Positions 48,964-59,074 are shown, counted from the first letter of the stretch. The stretch is 64,000 bases of DNA from Desulfobacterales bacterium (GCA_026984935.1 JALSRD010000041.1:124001-188000); one strand, 5' to 3'. The notes: generated from the letters alone by a model not told the origin. A program made the numbers and translations.

Positions 48964-49973
48964 TTGAAGTTCTCCCTTTCAATGGGGCGCGGCGGCGGGG
49001 GTTCTCCGAATAAGAGCTGGGAAGGCTGGTTTGCGATGAGGTCCAGAAACCGGTTCAGCGAAAGGCTGGCCTGATTGAGCTTTTTAAGGGTCTTCACCAG
49101 GTGGCTCTCCAGGTTGGCAAAACGGCCGTCGGTGTTCTGGAGCAGGCGGTCAGCACGCCTGACGAGCTTCCGGCTGTTTTTAAGGGCCAGTCCGAGCTCG
49201 CTGGCAGCCTCCGTCAGCGTTGCTTCATTGGCGGTGATCAAGTGGTCCACGCGGCCTGCGGCCTGACGAATTTCGGCGACGGTGCGGTCGGCGGAATCCG
49301 TCAGGCGCCCGGCGGAAACCGCGGCCTGCTCAACAGCGCGGTAGATACGGTCCCACTTGGCCGGATCGAGCACGCGATCCAGGCGGTTAAGTGAAGCCTG
49401 CATGCGTCTGGAAATCTCTCCCACCTGTGCTTCCTGCACGGCATGCCGGAAGTCTGCCAGAGCCGATTTCACTTGGCGGGCGATGGCACCTATATTCAAC
49501 TTTTTGAACTTGTTTAGGATCTGGTTGACATCACCAAAAATACGATTCATCTGGGAAGGTTTGGTGGCAACCACGGGGTACGCCGGTTTGAAGCTGAGCC
49601 TGGGAGACAGGTCCGGCTCTCCCGGTCGCCTGCGATCCAGATCGACAAACACGCTGCCGGTGATGCCGACGGCTTTCAACTGCGCCACGGTTTCACGGAT
49701 ACGTTTGATCCCCAGGTCGATTTGCAACACGGCCTCGATCAGAGTGCCGTCAGGGGCGACGCGTAGGTGGTACACCCTGCCCACCGGCACACCACGGTAC
49801 TTGACGGCCGAATCTTTGCTGAGACCCTGGACAGATTCATCGAAGTAGGCTACGCAGAGCTTTCCCTTTTGCAGATAGTGCGACATGCCCAGCCATATAA
49901 TGGCGACAACCGCGATCACAAAACCGGCGGCTACGAACAGCCCGACACTGAACTTCGTCTTGACAGATGGCAT
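48960..49973 (-). CDS. MCE family (MlaD-like) lipid transport protein
   Basis: KFSVGLFVAAGFVIAVVAIIWLGM; YFDESVQGLSKDSAVKYRGVPVGRV. Confidence 0.92.
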   Translation of the reverse strand: MPSVKTKFSVGLFVAAGFVIAVVAIIWLGMSHYLQKGKLCVAYFDESVQGLSKDSAVKYRGVPVGRVYHLRVAPDGTLIEAVLQIDLGIKRIRETVAQLKAVGITGSVFVDLDRRRPGEPDLSPRLSFKPAYPVVATKPSQMNRIFGDVNQILNKFKKLNIGAIARQVKSALADFRHAVQEAQVGEISRRMQASLNRLDRVLDPAKWDRIYRAVEQAAVSAGRLTDSADRTVAEIRQAAGRVDHLITANEATLTEAASELGLALKNSRKLVRRADRLLQNTDGRFANLESHLVKTLKKLNQASLSLNRFLDLIANQPSQLLFGEPPPPRPIERENFK

Positions 49974-50032
49974 GTGGCGTCAAATTCCTCGGTGGTTGTT
50001 ACGGCATGCGCATGGACAGAAAAACAGGCCGT

Positions 50033-50794
50033 CTAGATCACCTGAAAAGGCTGACGGTTGAAGAACTGCTGCACCAGCGGGTCGCGGCTGGATTTCTTCA
50101 ATGTCAGCGGCCGGCCCTGGGCGATGATGCCCCTGACCGTTGGGTCCAGCATTATGACGCGTTGCGCAATATTGAATACACTTTCGATTTCATGGGTAAT
50201 CATCACCGTAGTCGTGCCCATGGAGTGCGTAATGTGGGCCACCAGACGATCGATCTGGGCGGCCGTTATCGGATCGAGACCGGCGGTGGGCTCGTCCAGA
50301 AAGAGAATCTCCGGACTGAGCGCCAACGCGCGGGCGAGACCCGCTCTTTTGCGCATGCCGCCGCTCAACTGTGACGGCAGCTGGCGGGCATGTTCGGCCA
50401 GGCCCACCATGCACAGCTTCATGTGTACCAGATCGTGGACGACGGTGTTCGCGAGCCGGGCATGTTCGCTGATGGGCAGGGCCACGTTTTCACCCAGGGT
50501 CATGGATCCGATCAGGGCGCTGCTCTGGAACAAAACGCCGATGCGCCGCAGCAGTTGCTGCAGCTCAGGCCCGCTGCAGCGGCCGATATTCTGGCCGAAA
50601 ATCAGCACTTCGCCGGATGAGATCGGCTCCAGTCCGAGCATGTGCCGCAACAGGGTGCTTTTCCCGCATCCGCTGCGTCCGACCACGGCCAGGATTTCTC
50701 CCCGCCGGACATCGAAAGACACACCGTCCAGAATCACCTTGTCGCCATAGCGCGCCACCAGGTTTTTAACTCGAATCACGGTTTCTGAATCCAT
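50033..50794 (-). CDS. ABC transporter ATP-binding protein (MlaF-like)
   Basis: VVGRSGCGKSTLLRHMLGL; LSGGMRKRAGLARALALSPEILFLDEPTAGLDP. Confidence 0.94.
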   Translation of the reverse strand: MDSETVIRVKNLVARYGDKVILDGVSFDVRRGEILAVVGRSGCGKSTLLRHMLGLEPISSGEVLIFGQNIGRCSGPELQQLLRRIGVLFQSSALIGSMTLGENVALPISEHARLANTVVHDLVHMKLCMVGLAEHARQLPSQLSGGMRKRAGLARALALSPEILFLDEPTAGLDPITAAQIDRLVAHITHSMGTTTVMITHEIESVFNIAQRVIMLDPTVRGIIAQGRPLTLKKSSRDPLVQQFFNRQPFQVI

Positions 50795-50800
50795 CGGTTT

Positions 50801-51946
50801 TCACCAGGTGCTGCGAATGACTGCAAAAATCGAATCGAACAAAATAATCAGAAAAATACTGGTGACCACAGACGATGTGGCCGCACGGCCCACTGCGGAA
50901 GGCCCCCCGCGGGCCTGAAAGCCGCGCAGGCAGCCCACCCAGGAGATCAGAAAGGCGAAAACGACGCTCTTGAACATCCCCCAGAGCGTATCGAACAGCG
51001 TCAGCGTTGCAAGGGTTTTAGAAATATATGCGCTGGCTGTCAAGTCGAGCATGAGGGTGCCCACCATCAGGCCTCCGGCAATGGCAAACAGGTCTGAAAA
51101 AAGTGTCAGAACCGGCACCATCACCAGGGATGCGGTTACTCTTGGGAGTGCCAGGAAGCGGACCGGGTCAAAGCCCATGGTGTGCAGGGCGTCGATTTCT
51201 TCGGAGATTTGCATGGTGGCGATTTCAGCCGCGAATGCCGAACCGGATCGGCCGGAAAAGATAATGGCGGTGATGATGGGGCCGAGCTCTGAAACCATGG
51301 CCAGGGCCACCAGGGCCGCCACGTAGATGCCGGCGCCGAACTGACGCAGCTGAAGGGACGATACGAAAGCCATGATCAGGCCCAGCAGGAAACTGATCAG
51401 GCCCACGATGGGCAGTGCCGCAACCCCGCTGTTTTCCATATGAAAAATACTGTCGTCCCAGCGCAGACTGCGGGGATGGCGGCAGATATGCACAAGAGAA
51501 ATGAGGATGTCGCCCAGAAAAGAGAGGGAAAAGCGAATGTTGGCGGCGTCGTCGATGATGGCGCCGCCCAGCCGCACCAGGAAGTTGAGCGGCCGGTTTT
51601 TTTGGGGGAAGCGGCACTTTTTGTGGCCGGCAAAATCGACCATGGTCAGTACTTCCGCAACGTGGGGAGGGACGGCATGCAGCTGGAAATGACCCTTTAG
51701 ACCGGACATCAGGTGTTTCAGATGGAACAGCAGCAAAGCCCCGAAGTCGTCAAAATGCTGCACAGCGTCAAGGTCCACCGTCAGACGCCGGGGGGTGTGT
51801 TTTTCAATCAGGGGGGGGAGTTTGTCGATCAGCAAAGAAGCGGATTGCACATCGATGTTTCCCGTGAGATAAACATACAACGCGCCGCCTTTTCCGGGAA
51901 CCAGAGCGAATTGTTTGTCAGAAACGGTGGCGGATTCCGGCATACT
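50801..51946 (-). CDS. STAS-MlaE fusion permease
   Basis: N-terminal STAS-like domain (LTVDLDAVQHFDDFGALLLFHL) followed by MlaE permease (ELGPIITAIIFSGRSGSAFAAEIATMQISEEIDALHTMGFDPVRFLALPR). Confidence 0.92.
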   Translation of the reverse strand, partial: SMPESATVSDKQFALVPGKGGALYVYLTGNIDVQSASLLIDKLPPLIEKHTPRRLTVDLDAVQHFDDFGALLLFHLKHLMSGLKGHFQLHAVPPHVAEVLTMVDFAGHKKCRFPQKNRPLNFLVRLGGAIIDDAANIRFSLSFLGDILISLVHICRHPRSLRWDDSIFHMENSGVAALPIVGLISFLLGLIMAFVSSLQLRQFGAGIYVAALVALAMVSELGPIITAIIFSGRSGSAFAAEIATMQISEEIDALHTMGFDPVRFLALPRVTASLVMVPVLTLFSDLFAIAGGLMVGTLMLDLTASAYISKTLATLTLFDTLWGMFKSVVFAFLISWVGCLRGFQARGGPSAVGRAATSSVVTSIFLIILFDSIFAVIRSTW

Positions 51947-52137
51947 TTTTCTGTGACCGTTCAGGGGTTCGAAGGCCCAGGCTCCCATTTTCTCTCTAAG
52001 GCGGCACTATAGGCCGTCGAGCTTCTTCAGCCCCGGCAGCCGTCTCAGCCCACAACCCGCAAAGCGGAAATCCGGGCCCCCAAATGGGGCTTCTTTTCAG
52101 ACATGCCGGCGGTCATTTCTGAGGTAAAACAGGAAAC

Positions 52138-52347
52138 TCAGGTGTGCCGGCTGCAGGATACGCCCTCCGCCAAAAGCGTCTGGATTCTGTCAAGGGGCCG
52201 GCATGTCTGCATGCACCGCGGGAAGCGCTCCCGGATGTCGCAGTCCTTGCATGGACTGCCGATGAGGTAGCCGATTTCAAAATCAAAGCGGTACCGGTTG
52301 ATGTATTTGTATCGAATACCGCGTGGGTCGTGATCAACGTGTGGCAT
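52138..52347 (-). CDS. Small Cys-rich hypothetical protein (69 aa, 7 Cys)
   Basis: GSPCKDCDIRERFPRCMQTCRPLDRIQTLLAEGVSCSRHT, patterned Cys, own ATG. Confidence 0.55.
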   Translation of the reverse strand: MPHVDHDPRGIRYKYINRYRFDFEIGYLIGSPCKDCDIRERFPRCMQTCRPLDRIQTLLAEGVSCSRHT

Positions 52348-52398
52348 GGCGATGGACCAGGTAACTCTGTTTTAGAAACAGTAAAAAGTTGACAGACG

Positions 52399-52575
52399 CG
52401 TAAAAAGTCGGCTTCGAGCGAATTTCAAGGTTTTTCGGTAAAAAGTGCTGAGCCTAGCTAAGCGTCGAAAATCCCAAACTGTTTGAGGCGCAAAGCGACA
52501 CGCTGCCGGGATTTGGCTAAACAGCGCACGGCTTCCGAAAAGGCTTTGCGCCAGCGAAAAATCCGGGTTTTTACG
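52399..52575. repeat. Long imperfect palindromic intergenic element
   Basis: Nested arms: cgtaaaaagtcgg/ccgggtttttacg; ttcaaggtttttcgg/ccgaaaaggctttgc; gtgctgagcctagc/gctaaacagcgcac; aaatccc/gggattt. Confidence 0.75.
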
Positions 52576-52790
52576 TAATCATAAAGAACTAAAAAGACGG
52601 CTGCATGGCGTCGAATATGCACAAAAGGCCAGCGGCCGCTGCAACAATCCGAGATGTTGCATATAACCGCTTAATGCTTATCATAACGTTTCAGCCTGCA
52701 CAAGCAAAATACCGCCGGCATTTTGCGGGTACTTGTCGGCCGGATAAGGTCCGGCGGCGTTTTCCAATACAGCTGTGGAAAGGAATTGCA

Positions 52791-53555
52791 ATGAAAACGG
52801 ACCGGTCTTTTTCACGCAGGGCGTTTATCCTGGTGTTTGGTTTTACGGCAGTACTTTTCGGGTTGGCGGCCAGCCTTTTTTACCACCGCCTGGCGGCCAT
52901 CGCCGCAACCGCCATCGACCTGGAAGCGGCCGCCGGCGGCACGGACCTCGCCCCTCTGGTCGGCCATTTGAAGTCCGCCATCCAGGTCTTCAATACGTTT
53001 ACGCTGCCCGTGATGGGCGCCGGGTTTCTGGCAGGAGCTGTTTTGCTGTGGCTGCTGCTGCGCACGTTGAGTACCCGGCCGTCGGCGCAGGCCGACCGGA
53101 CAGCCGCTTCTACTGGTAGGCCGGCTTCCAAAGAGCCCGTATCCGCTTCTGCTGCAAAGGGAGGGCGTTCAATGGAAAAGCGCCTATTTTTGCACCTGCT
53201 GGGCGCCTTCCAGCGGCGGGGACGGCTTGTAGATTTTCTCTTCGAAGACCTGGACGCTTTTGCCGACGAGCAGATCGGCGCCGCCGTGCGCAGCATTCAT
53301 GCAAACTGTAAAAACACGCTGTCCAAGTACGTCAAATTGAAGCCCGTGATCGAAGACGCCGAAGGCCGGGAGATCACATTGGACGCCGGCTACAATACGG
53401 GCTGCATTCATGCGGTGGGTAATGTCAGCGGTCAGCCGCCTTTTAATGGGGTCGTGCGCCACCGGGGGTGGCGGGCGGTTTCCATAGAGTTGCCCACCTT
53501 GTCCGGTGACTACGAATCCGGGTTGGTGGCGCCTGCCGAAGTGGAGATCCTCTGA
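52791..53555 (+). CDS. DUF2760-like membrane-anchored protein
   Basis: Two N-terminal TM segments; LLGAFQRRGRLVDFLFEDLDAFADEQIGAAVRSIHANCKNTL; GTVxxGYNTGxIHAVGN-like region; directly upstream of Hsp70 genes. Confidence 0.75.
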   Translation: MKTDRSFSRRAFILVFGFTAVLFGLAASLFYHRLAAIAATAIDLEAAAGGTDLAPLVGHLKSAIQVFNTFTLPVMGAGFLAGAVLLWLLLRTLSTRPSAQADRTAASTGRPASKEPVSASAAKGGRSMEKRLFLHLLGAFQRRGRLVDFLFEDLDAFADEQIGAAVRSIHANCKNTLSKYVKLKPVIEDAEGREITLDAGYNTGCIHAVGNVSGQPPFNGVVRHRGWRAVSIELPTLSGDYESGLVAPAEVEIL

Positions 53556-53812
53556 AGTTGCCGCCTCTGCACGCCTGGATGTTGAAGACAACAGCGGCAC
53601 GCACGTAGGCGCACCGCAGGCCGACATGCAAGACGGCCTGCGACGGAGATGCTTGAAGACCGCCATGAAGTGCGGTATACTTTTTAAGAGCGTATAATCC
53701 ACCGGTTGGCAGCCTGTGAAGCACGCCGGACATACAGCGATGCCGGGAACATCTGCGCCACCCGATACCATAAACGCTCCGGGAGCGTCAGACCAGGAGG
53801 AAACTGTCGATT

Positions 53813-55633
53813 TTGACTGCTGCAGCCAAGTACATCATCGGTATTGATCTGGGAACCACCAACAGCGTCGTGGCCTATGCGGCCATCGCGGATCTTGAGG
53901 AGCGCCGTCCGGCACCCATACGGATCTTCAGAATGCCCCAGCGCGTCGATGCCGCCAGCATTGAAAAGCGGGATATCCTGCCCTCTTTCATACTTGTGCC
54001 GGCCAGTCGCGCCCAAAAGCCGCAGGGCATGCCCTGGGACCCGGAATGCCAGACGGTGGTGGGTGAATTTGCCAGAGACCGGGGTTCAGAAGTGCCTGCG
54101 CAACTGATTTCATCGGCCAAATCCTGGCTGTGCCATGACATGGTCGACCGCAACAAAGCGATTTTACCCTGGCAGGCTCCCGCTGAAATCCGGAAATATT
54201 CTCCGGTTCAGGCCTCTGCCATGATTCTGGAGCATATTCGTAACGCCTGGAATCATGAGATGGCAGATGACACCAAGACTGGCGGTGCATCCGTGCGTAT
54301 GCAGGATCAGGAAATTTACCTGACGGTTCCGGCCTCTTTCGATCCCGTGGCGCGTGATCTGACGGTCAAGGCGGCCAGATTGGCGGGCCTTTCGCAGGTG
54401 ACATTGATCGAAGAGCCACAGGCTGTTTTCTACGCCTGGATCGCCTCGAGTCATGACCGCTGGCGCGACCGGGTTCGGCCCGGAGACATCGTGCTGGTTT
54501 GTGACATCGGCGGCGGCACCACCGATTTCAGCCTGATTCGAATCGCCGATGAAAACGGCCGGATGGCACTGGAACGTATTGCCGTGGGGGATCATCTACT
54601 GGTGGGGGGCGACAACATGGATTTGGCGCTGGCCTATTCGGTGGCCCGGCGCATCGCCGATGAAGGCACCCGTCTGGACAGCTGGCAGATGCGCTGTCTG
54701 TGGCACAGCTGCCGGAAAGTAAAAGAACGGCTGCTCTCCGGACATGCGGAAGATCGCTACCCGGTTACGATCCTGGGGCGCGGGAGCCGCCTGATCGGCG
54801 GCACTATACGCTCGTACATATCCAGCAGCGAAATCAAACGCGTGATCATTGACGGATTCTTCCCGCGCTGCGCCGGTGACGCAGGGCCGACTACCAGACC
54901 CTCGGCAGGCATTCGTGAACTGGGCCTGGCATATGCCTCCGATCCGGCTGTTACACACCACCTGGCGGCTTTCCTTGGCCGGCATCTTGGCCGGGCCGAT
55001 AGTGGCGCCGGTGCGCCCAGCGCCGTGCTGTTCAACGGCGGTGTCATGAAACCCGGCCGTCTGCGCAGCCGCATCCTGGATATCATGCGCACGTGGTGGC
55101 CGGCAGATGAAACGGACGGACTGCGCGAGATCGAGGCGCAGAACATGGATCTGGCGGTGGCCAGAGGTGCCGTGTACTACGGCCTTGCACGCCGCGGAAA
55201 GGGGATTCGCATCCGAAGCGGGTTGGCGAAGTCTTACTACGTCGGCATCGCCGCTTCCCTGCCGGCGGTTCCGGGTATGCCGGCACCTACGAAAGCCTTG
55301 TGCGTGGCGCCTTTCGGAATGCAGGAGGGCAGCGAGACGGTTTTCCCCAACCGTGAGTTTGTGCTGGCCGTGGGCGAACCGGTGCGTTTTGATTTTCTAG
55401 GGTCAGCCACGCGGCAGAAGGATACCGCCGGGGAAATCATCGAAGACTGGCAGGGGGACCTGGATGCCGTGACCACCATTGAAACGGTGCTTGACGGCGA
55501 AAGCGGCACCCAGGTGCCAGTGATGCTGGAAGCGCGCGTTACCGAAGTCGGTACGCTGGAGCTCTGGTGTGTCTCACGCCAGGACGGACGTCGCTGGAAA
55601 CTCGAGTTCAATGTACGGGAAGCGGCCGGTTGA
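53813..55633 (+). CDS. Hsp70-family protein 1 (606 aa)
   Basis: YIIGIDLGTTNSVVAYAAI; LIEEPQAVFYAWI; VCDIGGGTTDFSLI; VLFNGGVMKPGRL; TTG start. Confidence 0.9.
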   Translation: MTAAAKYIIGIDLGTTNSVVAYAAIADLEERRPAPIRIFRMPQRVDAASIEKRDILPSFILVPASRAQKPQGMPWDPECQTVVGEFARDRGSEVPAQLISSAKSWLCHDMVDRNKAILPWQAPAEIRKYSPVQASAMILEHIRNAWNHEMADDTKTGGASVRMQDQEIYLTVPASFDPVARDLTVKAARLAGLSQVTLIEEPQAVFYAWIASSHDRWRDRVRPGDIVLVCDIGGGTTDFSLIRIADENGRMALERIAVGDHLLVGGDNMDLALAYSVARRIADEGTRLDSWQMRCLWHSCRKVKERLLSGHAEDRYPVTILGRGSRLIGGTIRSYISSSEIKRVIIDGFFPRCAGDAGPTTRPSAGIRELGLAYASDPAVTHHLAAFLGRHLGRADSGAGAPSAVLFNGGVMKPGRLRSRILDIMRTWWPADETDGLREIEAQNMDLAVARGAVYYGLARRGKGIRIRSGLAKSYYVGIAASLPAVPGMPAPTKALCVAPFGMQEGSETVFPNREFVLAVGEPVRFDFLGSATRQKDTAGEIIEDWQGDLDAVTTIETVLDGESGTQVPVMLEARVTEVGTLELWCVSRQDGRRWKLEFNVREAAG

Positions 55634-58485
55634 ATCCACTCGACACCCCTTTCATTGTCGGCATTGACCTGGGTACGACGAACAGTGCCGTGGCATACGC
55701 CGATCTGCGCACCGCCGGCGGTCAACGGCCGGCCATTCGCATACTGAAGATCCCCCAGTTGACCGGCTTGGGCGAGGTTTCGGCGCTGAAAGTGCTGCCC
55801 TCGTTTCTGTATCTTGCCGGCGAATACGACCTGCAGCGCGGGGCAACGGCGCTGCCATGGCAAGCGGATGCGCGTGAAATCGTTGGGCAGTTTGCCCGCG
55901 AACAGGGCGCCCGGATACCTTCCCGCCTGGTATCTTCGGCCAAGAGCTGGCTGTGCCACGGCCAGGTCGACCGTCGCGCCCGAATTCTGCCATGGGGCAG
56001 CCCAGACGACGTGTCCAAAGTGTCGCCCGTGTCCGCCACAGCGGCGTTTTTGAGACACATGAAAAACGCCTGGAACAACCAATGGCCCCATGATCCGGAA
56101 TTTTATCTGGAGAACCAGACCGTTGTGCTGACCGTTCCGGCCTCTTTTGACGAGGTCGCGCGTGATTTAACCCTGGAAGCCGCCGCTCTGGCCGGTCTGA
56201 CGCACGTGACGCTGCTCGAAGAACCGCTGGCGGCTTTTTACAGCTGGCTGACCCGTCATGAGGGTGACTGGAAACGGTTCATTCAGCCGGACGACCTGAT
56301 TCTGGTTTGTGATGTTGGCGGCGGTACCACTGATTTTTCGCTCATCGCCCTGCAGGAGCGCGAAGGTGCGCTGCGCTTCGAACGTATTGCCGTGGGCGAA
56401 CATCTGATGCTGGGTGGAGATAACGCCGATCTGGCACTGGCGCGCAAAATCGAGCAGTCCTGGACAGCCGGCCGGCAGCCACTGGGCACCGATCGGTTTC
56501 AAGCGCTGTGCCACCAGTGCCGCAAAGCCAAGGAATCCCTGCTGGACGGCCGCAGCGCGTCGGTACGCATTACGCTGACGGGGGAAGGGCGACAGCTGAT
56601 TGCAGGCACCCTGACGGCGGATCTTGATACGGACCAGGTTATCGAGGTCGTCGCAGAAGGCTTTTTCCCGCTGGTCGTATCCGATAATGATTCACCGCCG
56701 GCACGCCAGGGGATTGCCGAATTTGGACTGCCCTATGCACAGGAACCGGCGGTCACGCGCCACCTGACCCGGTTTCTCATGCGCCACAGCCAAGACGTGG
56801 CGCGGGTACTGAAAAAAACGTCGTGCGTCCCGGACTGGATGCTGTTCAACGGCGGCGCGCTGAAACCGCACATCATTCAGGAACGGCTCAGAGAAACAAT
56901 CTGCCGGCGATTCGAATTGACTGCCGGGGCGCAACCGAAAATTCTCGACAACCGCTCACCGGAACTGGCGGTTGCCTGGGGGGCGGCCTATTACGGATTG
57001 GTCAAGGCCGGAAAGGGGGTGCGTGTCGGAAGTGGCAGCCCGCGGGCCTACTACATGGGGGTTGGCCGGGAAAACGGCCGTGATGGCGAAAGGGCCGAAA
57101 GCCGGGCGGTATGCATCGTCGAGCGCGGACTGGAAGAGGGCGGCCGCATCAAGCTCGATGAGCTGAACTTCAAGGTGCGCACCAACCAGCCGGTGAGCTT
57201 TGACTTGTACGCCTCCAGCTTTCGCACCGGTGACCGCACCGGCGATTTTATCCGTGTGGACGACAGTCTGACGGCCCTGCCGGCCATTCAGACTGTCGTG
57301 CAGTTCGGCAAAAAAGGGGGGCGATCCCGGATCCCCGTCAGCATCGAAGCCTGTTACACCGAAATCGGCACACTGGCGGTGTGGTGCCGTTCGAAGATCA
57401 GCAGCCATCGCTGGAAGCTGCAGTTTCAGCTGCGGGATCACGGCGGACAGGCCGGGGTTTCAGACCCGGCGGTTTTCGAGGAGCAGGCGGTCCAAAAAGC
57501 GCGTGATGTAGTGGCGCATGCCTTTGAGAACCGCAACCTGCAAGCGAGCGGCGGCAAGCGCGATAGAGCGCTCGACACCTTGTTCCGGGATGTGGCCAAG
57601 GCTGTCCGATGCGCCCGCGAAAAATGGCCCCTGGCGTTTATCCGTTCGCTTTGCGACGATCTGATCGGCCTTGCGGCTGCCCGAAAACGCAGCCCGACTG
57701 CAGAAGCCCGCTGGCTGAACATAACCGGCTTCTGCCTACGCCCAGGTTTCGGGGATGGCTTCGACGTGAACCGCAACCAGGCGCTGTGGAAGATCTATCG
57801 TCAGGGCCCGATCCACGGCAATTCTGCGCAGGTACGTTCCGAATGGTGGATTTTATGGCGACGGGTGGCCGGAGGCCTGCGCTACGGCCAGCAGAAACAG
57901 TTTCTCCAGGATATCACTCCGCTTCTGGCCGGGAAAAAAGGCTCCCGCCAGCGTGTTGCACCCCAGGAAATGATCGAGATCTGGATGGCCGCAGCCAGCA
58001 TGGAACAGCTGCTGGTCAAAGACAAGCTCTGGCTGGGGCAAAAACTGCTGGCCGACATGCGGCCGAAAAAGTCGAAACCCCAGCATTTCTGGTCGCTGGC
58101 GCGCATCGGTGCCCGCGCGCTTTTTTACGGGCCCGCCGACCGTGTGGTACCGCCTGGCCAGGTGGCGCCGTGGCTGGAGCGCTTGATGGATATCCGTTGG
58201 CGAAACCCGCGGCCGGTGTTCAATACGCTTTGCCAGCTGGGCCGTCGCACCGGTGACCGTGCCAGGGACCTGGATACGCAAGGCATACGGCGAATCACGG
58301 ACTGGATGACGCAGAACGGGGCTTCGGAGGCACAGCTGGCCCCACTCAGAGAGATTACGCCCGTCCAAAGGGAAGAACAGCAGATGATATTCGGAGACAG
58401 CCTGCCCGCCGGCCTGCTGCTGGGCAACGACCCCAACGCAGCGCCGGCAGGCCCGGATGACACCGATACGAAAGGAGCGCAATGA
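55630..58485 (+). CDS. Hsp70-family protein 2 with long C-terminal extension (951 aa)
   Basis: FIVGIDLGTTNSAVAYADL; LLEEPLAAFYSWL; VCDVGGGTTDFSLI; WMLFNGGALKPHI; TTG start overlaps the TGA of gene 1. Confidence 0.9.
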   Translation: MNPLDTPFIVGIDLGTTNSAVAYADLRTAGGQRPAIRILKIPQLTGLGEVSALKVLPSFLYLAGEYDLQRGATALPWQADAREIVGQFAREQGARIPSRLVSSAKSWLCHGQVDRRARILPWGSPDDVSKVSPVSATAAFLRHMKNAWNNQWPHDPEFYLENQTVVLTVPASFDEVARDLTLEAAALAGLTHVTLLEEPLAAFYSWLTRHEGDWKRFIQPDDLILVCDVGGGTTDFSLIALQEREGALRFERIAVGEHLMLGGDNADLALARKIEQSWTAGRQPLGTDRFQALCHQCRKAKESLLDGRSASVRITLTGEGRQLIAGTLTADLDTDQVIEVVAEGFFPLVVSDNDSPPARQGIAEFGLPYAQEPAVTRHLTRFLMRHSQDVARVLKKTSCVPDWMLFNGGALKPHIIQERLRETICRRFELTAGAQPKILDNRSPELAVAWGAAYYGLVKAGKGVRVGSGSPRAYYMGVGRENGRDGERAESRAVCIVERGLEEGGRIKLDELNFKVRTNQPVSFDLYASSFRTGDRTGDFIRVDDSLTALPAIQTVVQFGKKGGRSRIPVSIEACYTEIGTLAVWCRSKISSHRWKLQFQLRDHGGQAGVSDPAVFEEQAVQKARDVVAHAFENRNLQASGGKRDRALDTLFRDVAKAVRCAREKWPLAFIRSLCDDLIGLAAARKRSPTAEARWLNITGFCLRPGFGDGFDVNRNQALWKIYRQGPIHGNSAQVRSEWWILWRRVAGGLRYGQQKQFLQDITPLLAGKKGSRQRVAPQEMIEIWMAAASMEQLLVKDKLWLGQKLLADMRPKKSKPQHFWSLARIGARALFYGPADRVVPPGQVAPWLERLMDIRWRNPRPVFNTLCQLGRRTGDRARDLDTQGIRRITDWMTQNGASEAQLAPLREITPVQREEQQMIFGDSLPAGLLLGNDPNAAPAGPDDTDTKGAQ

Positions 58486-58982
58486 TGCCGCGTGTGGGAC
58501 TGGGATATGACGTGCACCGCCTGGTTGCCGGGCGGCGGCTCGTGCTGGGGGGAGTGCAAATCCCCTTTGCAAAGGGTCTGCTGGGGCATTCGGATGCCGA
58601 TGTTCTGCTGCACGCTATCTGCGATGCCATCCTGGGCGCCGCGGCGCTGGGGGATATCGGCATGCATTTTCCGGATTCGGATGCCCGCTACAGAGGTATC
58701 CGGAGCCTGGAGCTGCTCGCCGCCAGCGGGCGTAAGGTCCTTGCTGCCGGTTTCGGGATTGTCAATATCGACAGCGTCATTGTCGCCCAGGCACCCAGGC
58801 TTTCGCCGTACCGCGACGCCATGCAGCGCAACATCGCAGATGCCCTGGGCATGCCCCGCTCAGCGGTCAGCGTCAAAATGACCACCACCGAAGGCCTGGG
58901 GCTGATCGGCCGTGGGGATGGCATGACCGCCATGGCCACGGCGATGATCGAAGTGCATGACAGTTCGAAAAACGCAATATAA
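58482..58982 (+). CDS. ispF: 2-C-methyl-D-erythritol 2,4-cyclodiphosphate synthase
   Basis: [50 protein letters not shown] overlap with Hsp70 gene. Confidence 0.96.
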   Translation: MMPRVGLGYDVHRLVAGRRLVLGGVQIPFAKGLLGHSDADVLLHAICDAILGAAALGDIGMHFPDSDARYRGIRSLELLAASGRKVLAAGFGIVNIDSVIVAQAPRLSPYRDAMQRNIADALGMPRSAVSVKMTTTEGLGLIGRGDGMTAMATAMIEVHDSSKNAI

Positions 58983-59074
58983 AACACCGGCATCCAGGCG
59001 CCGATGGCGCGTACAGGAATAAAAGATATGCATTTAATGTGCATTTAAGTACAAACGTTAACATATATTATATA

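Noticed and set aside
55237-56091. 284-aa minus ORF spanning both Hsp70 genes
   Set aside because: Antisense to two clear Hsp70 coding regions; no motif.
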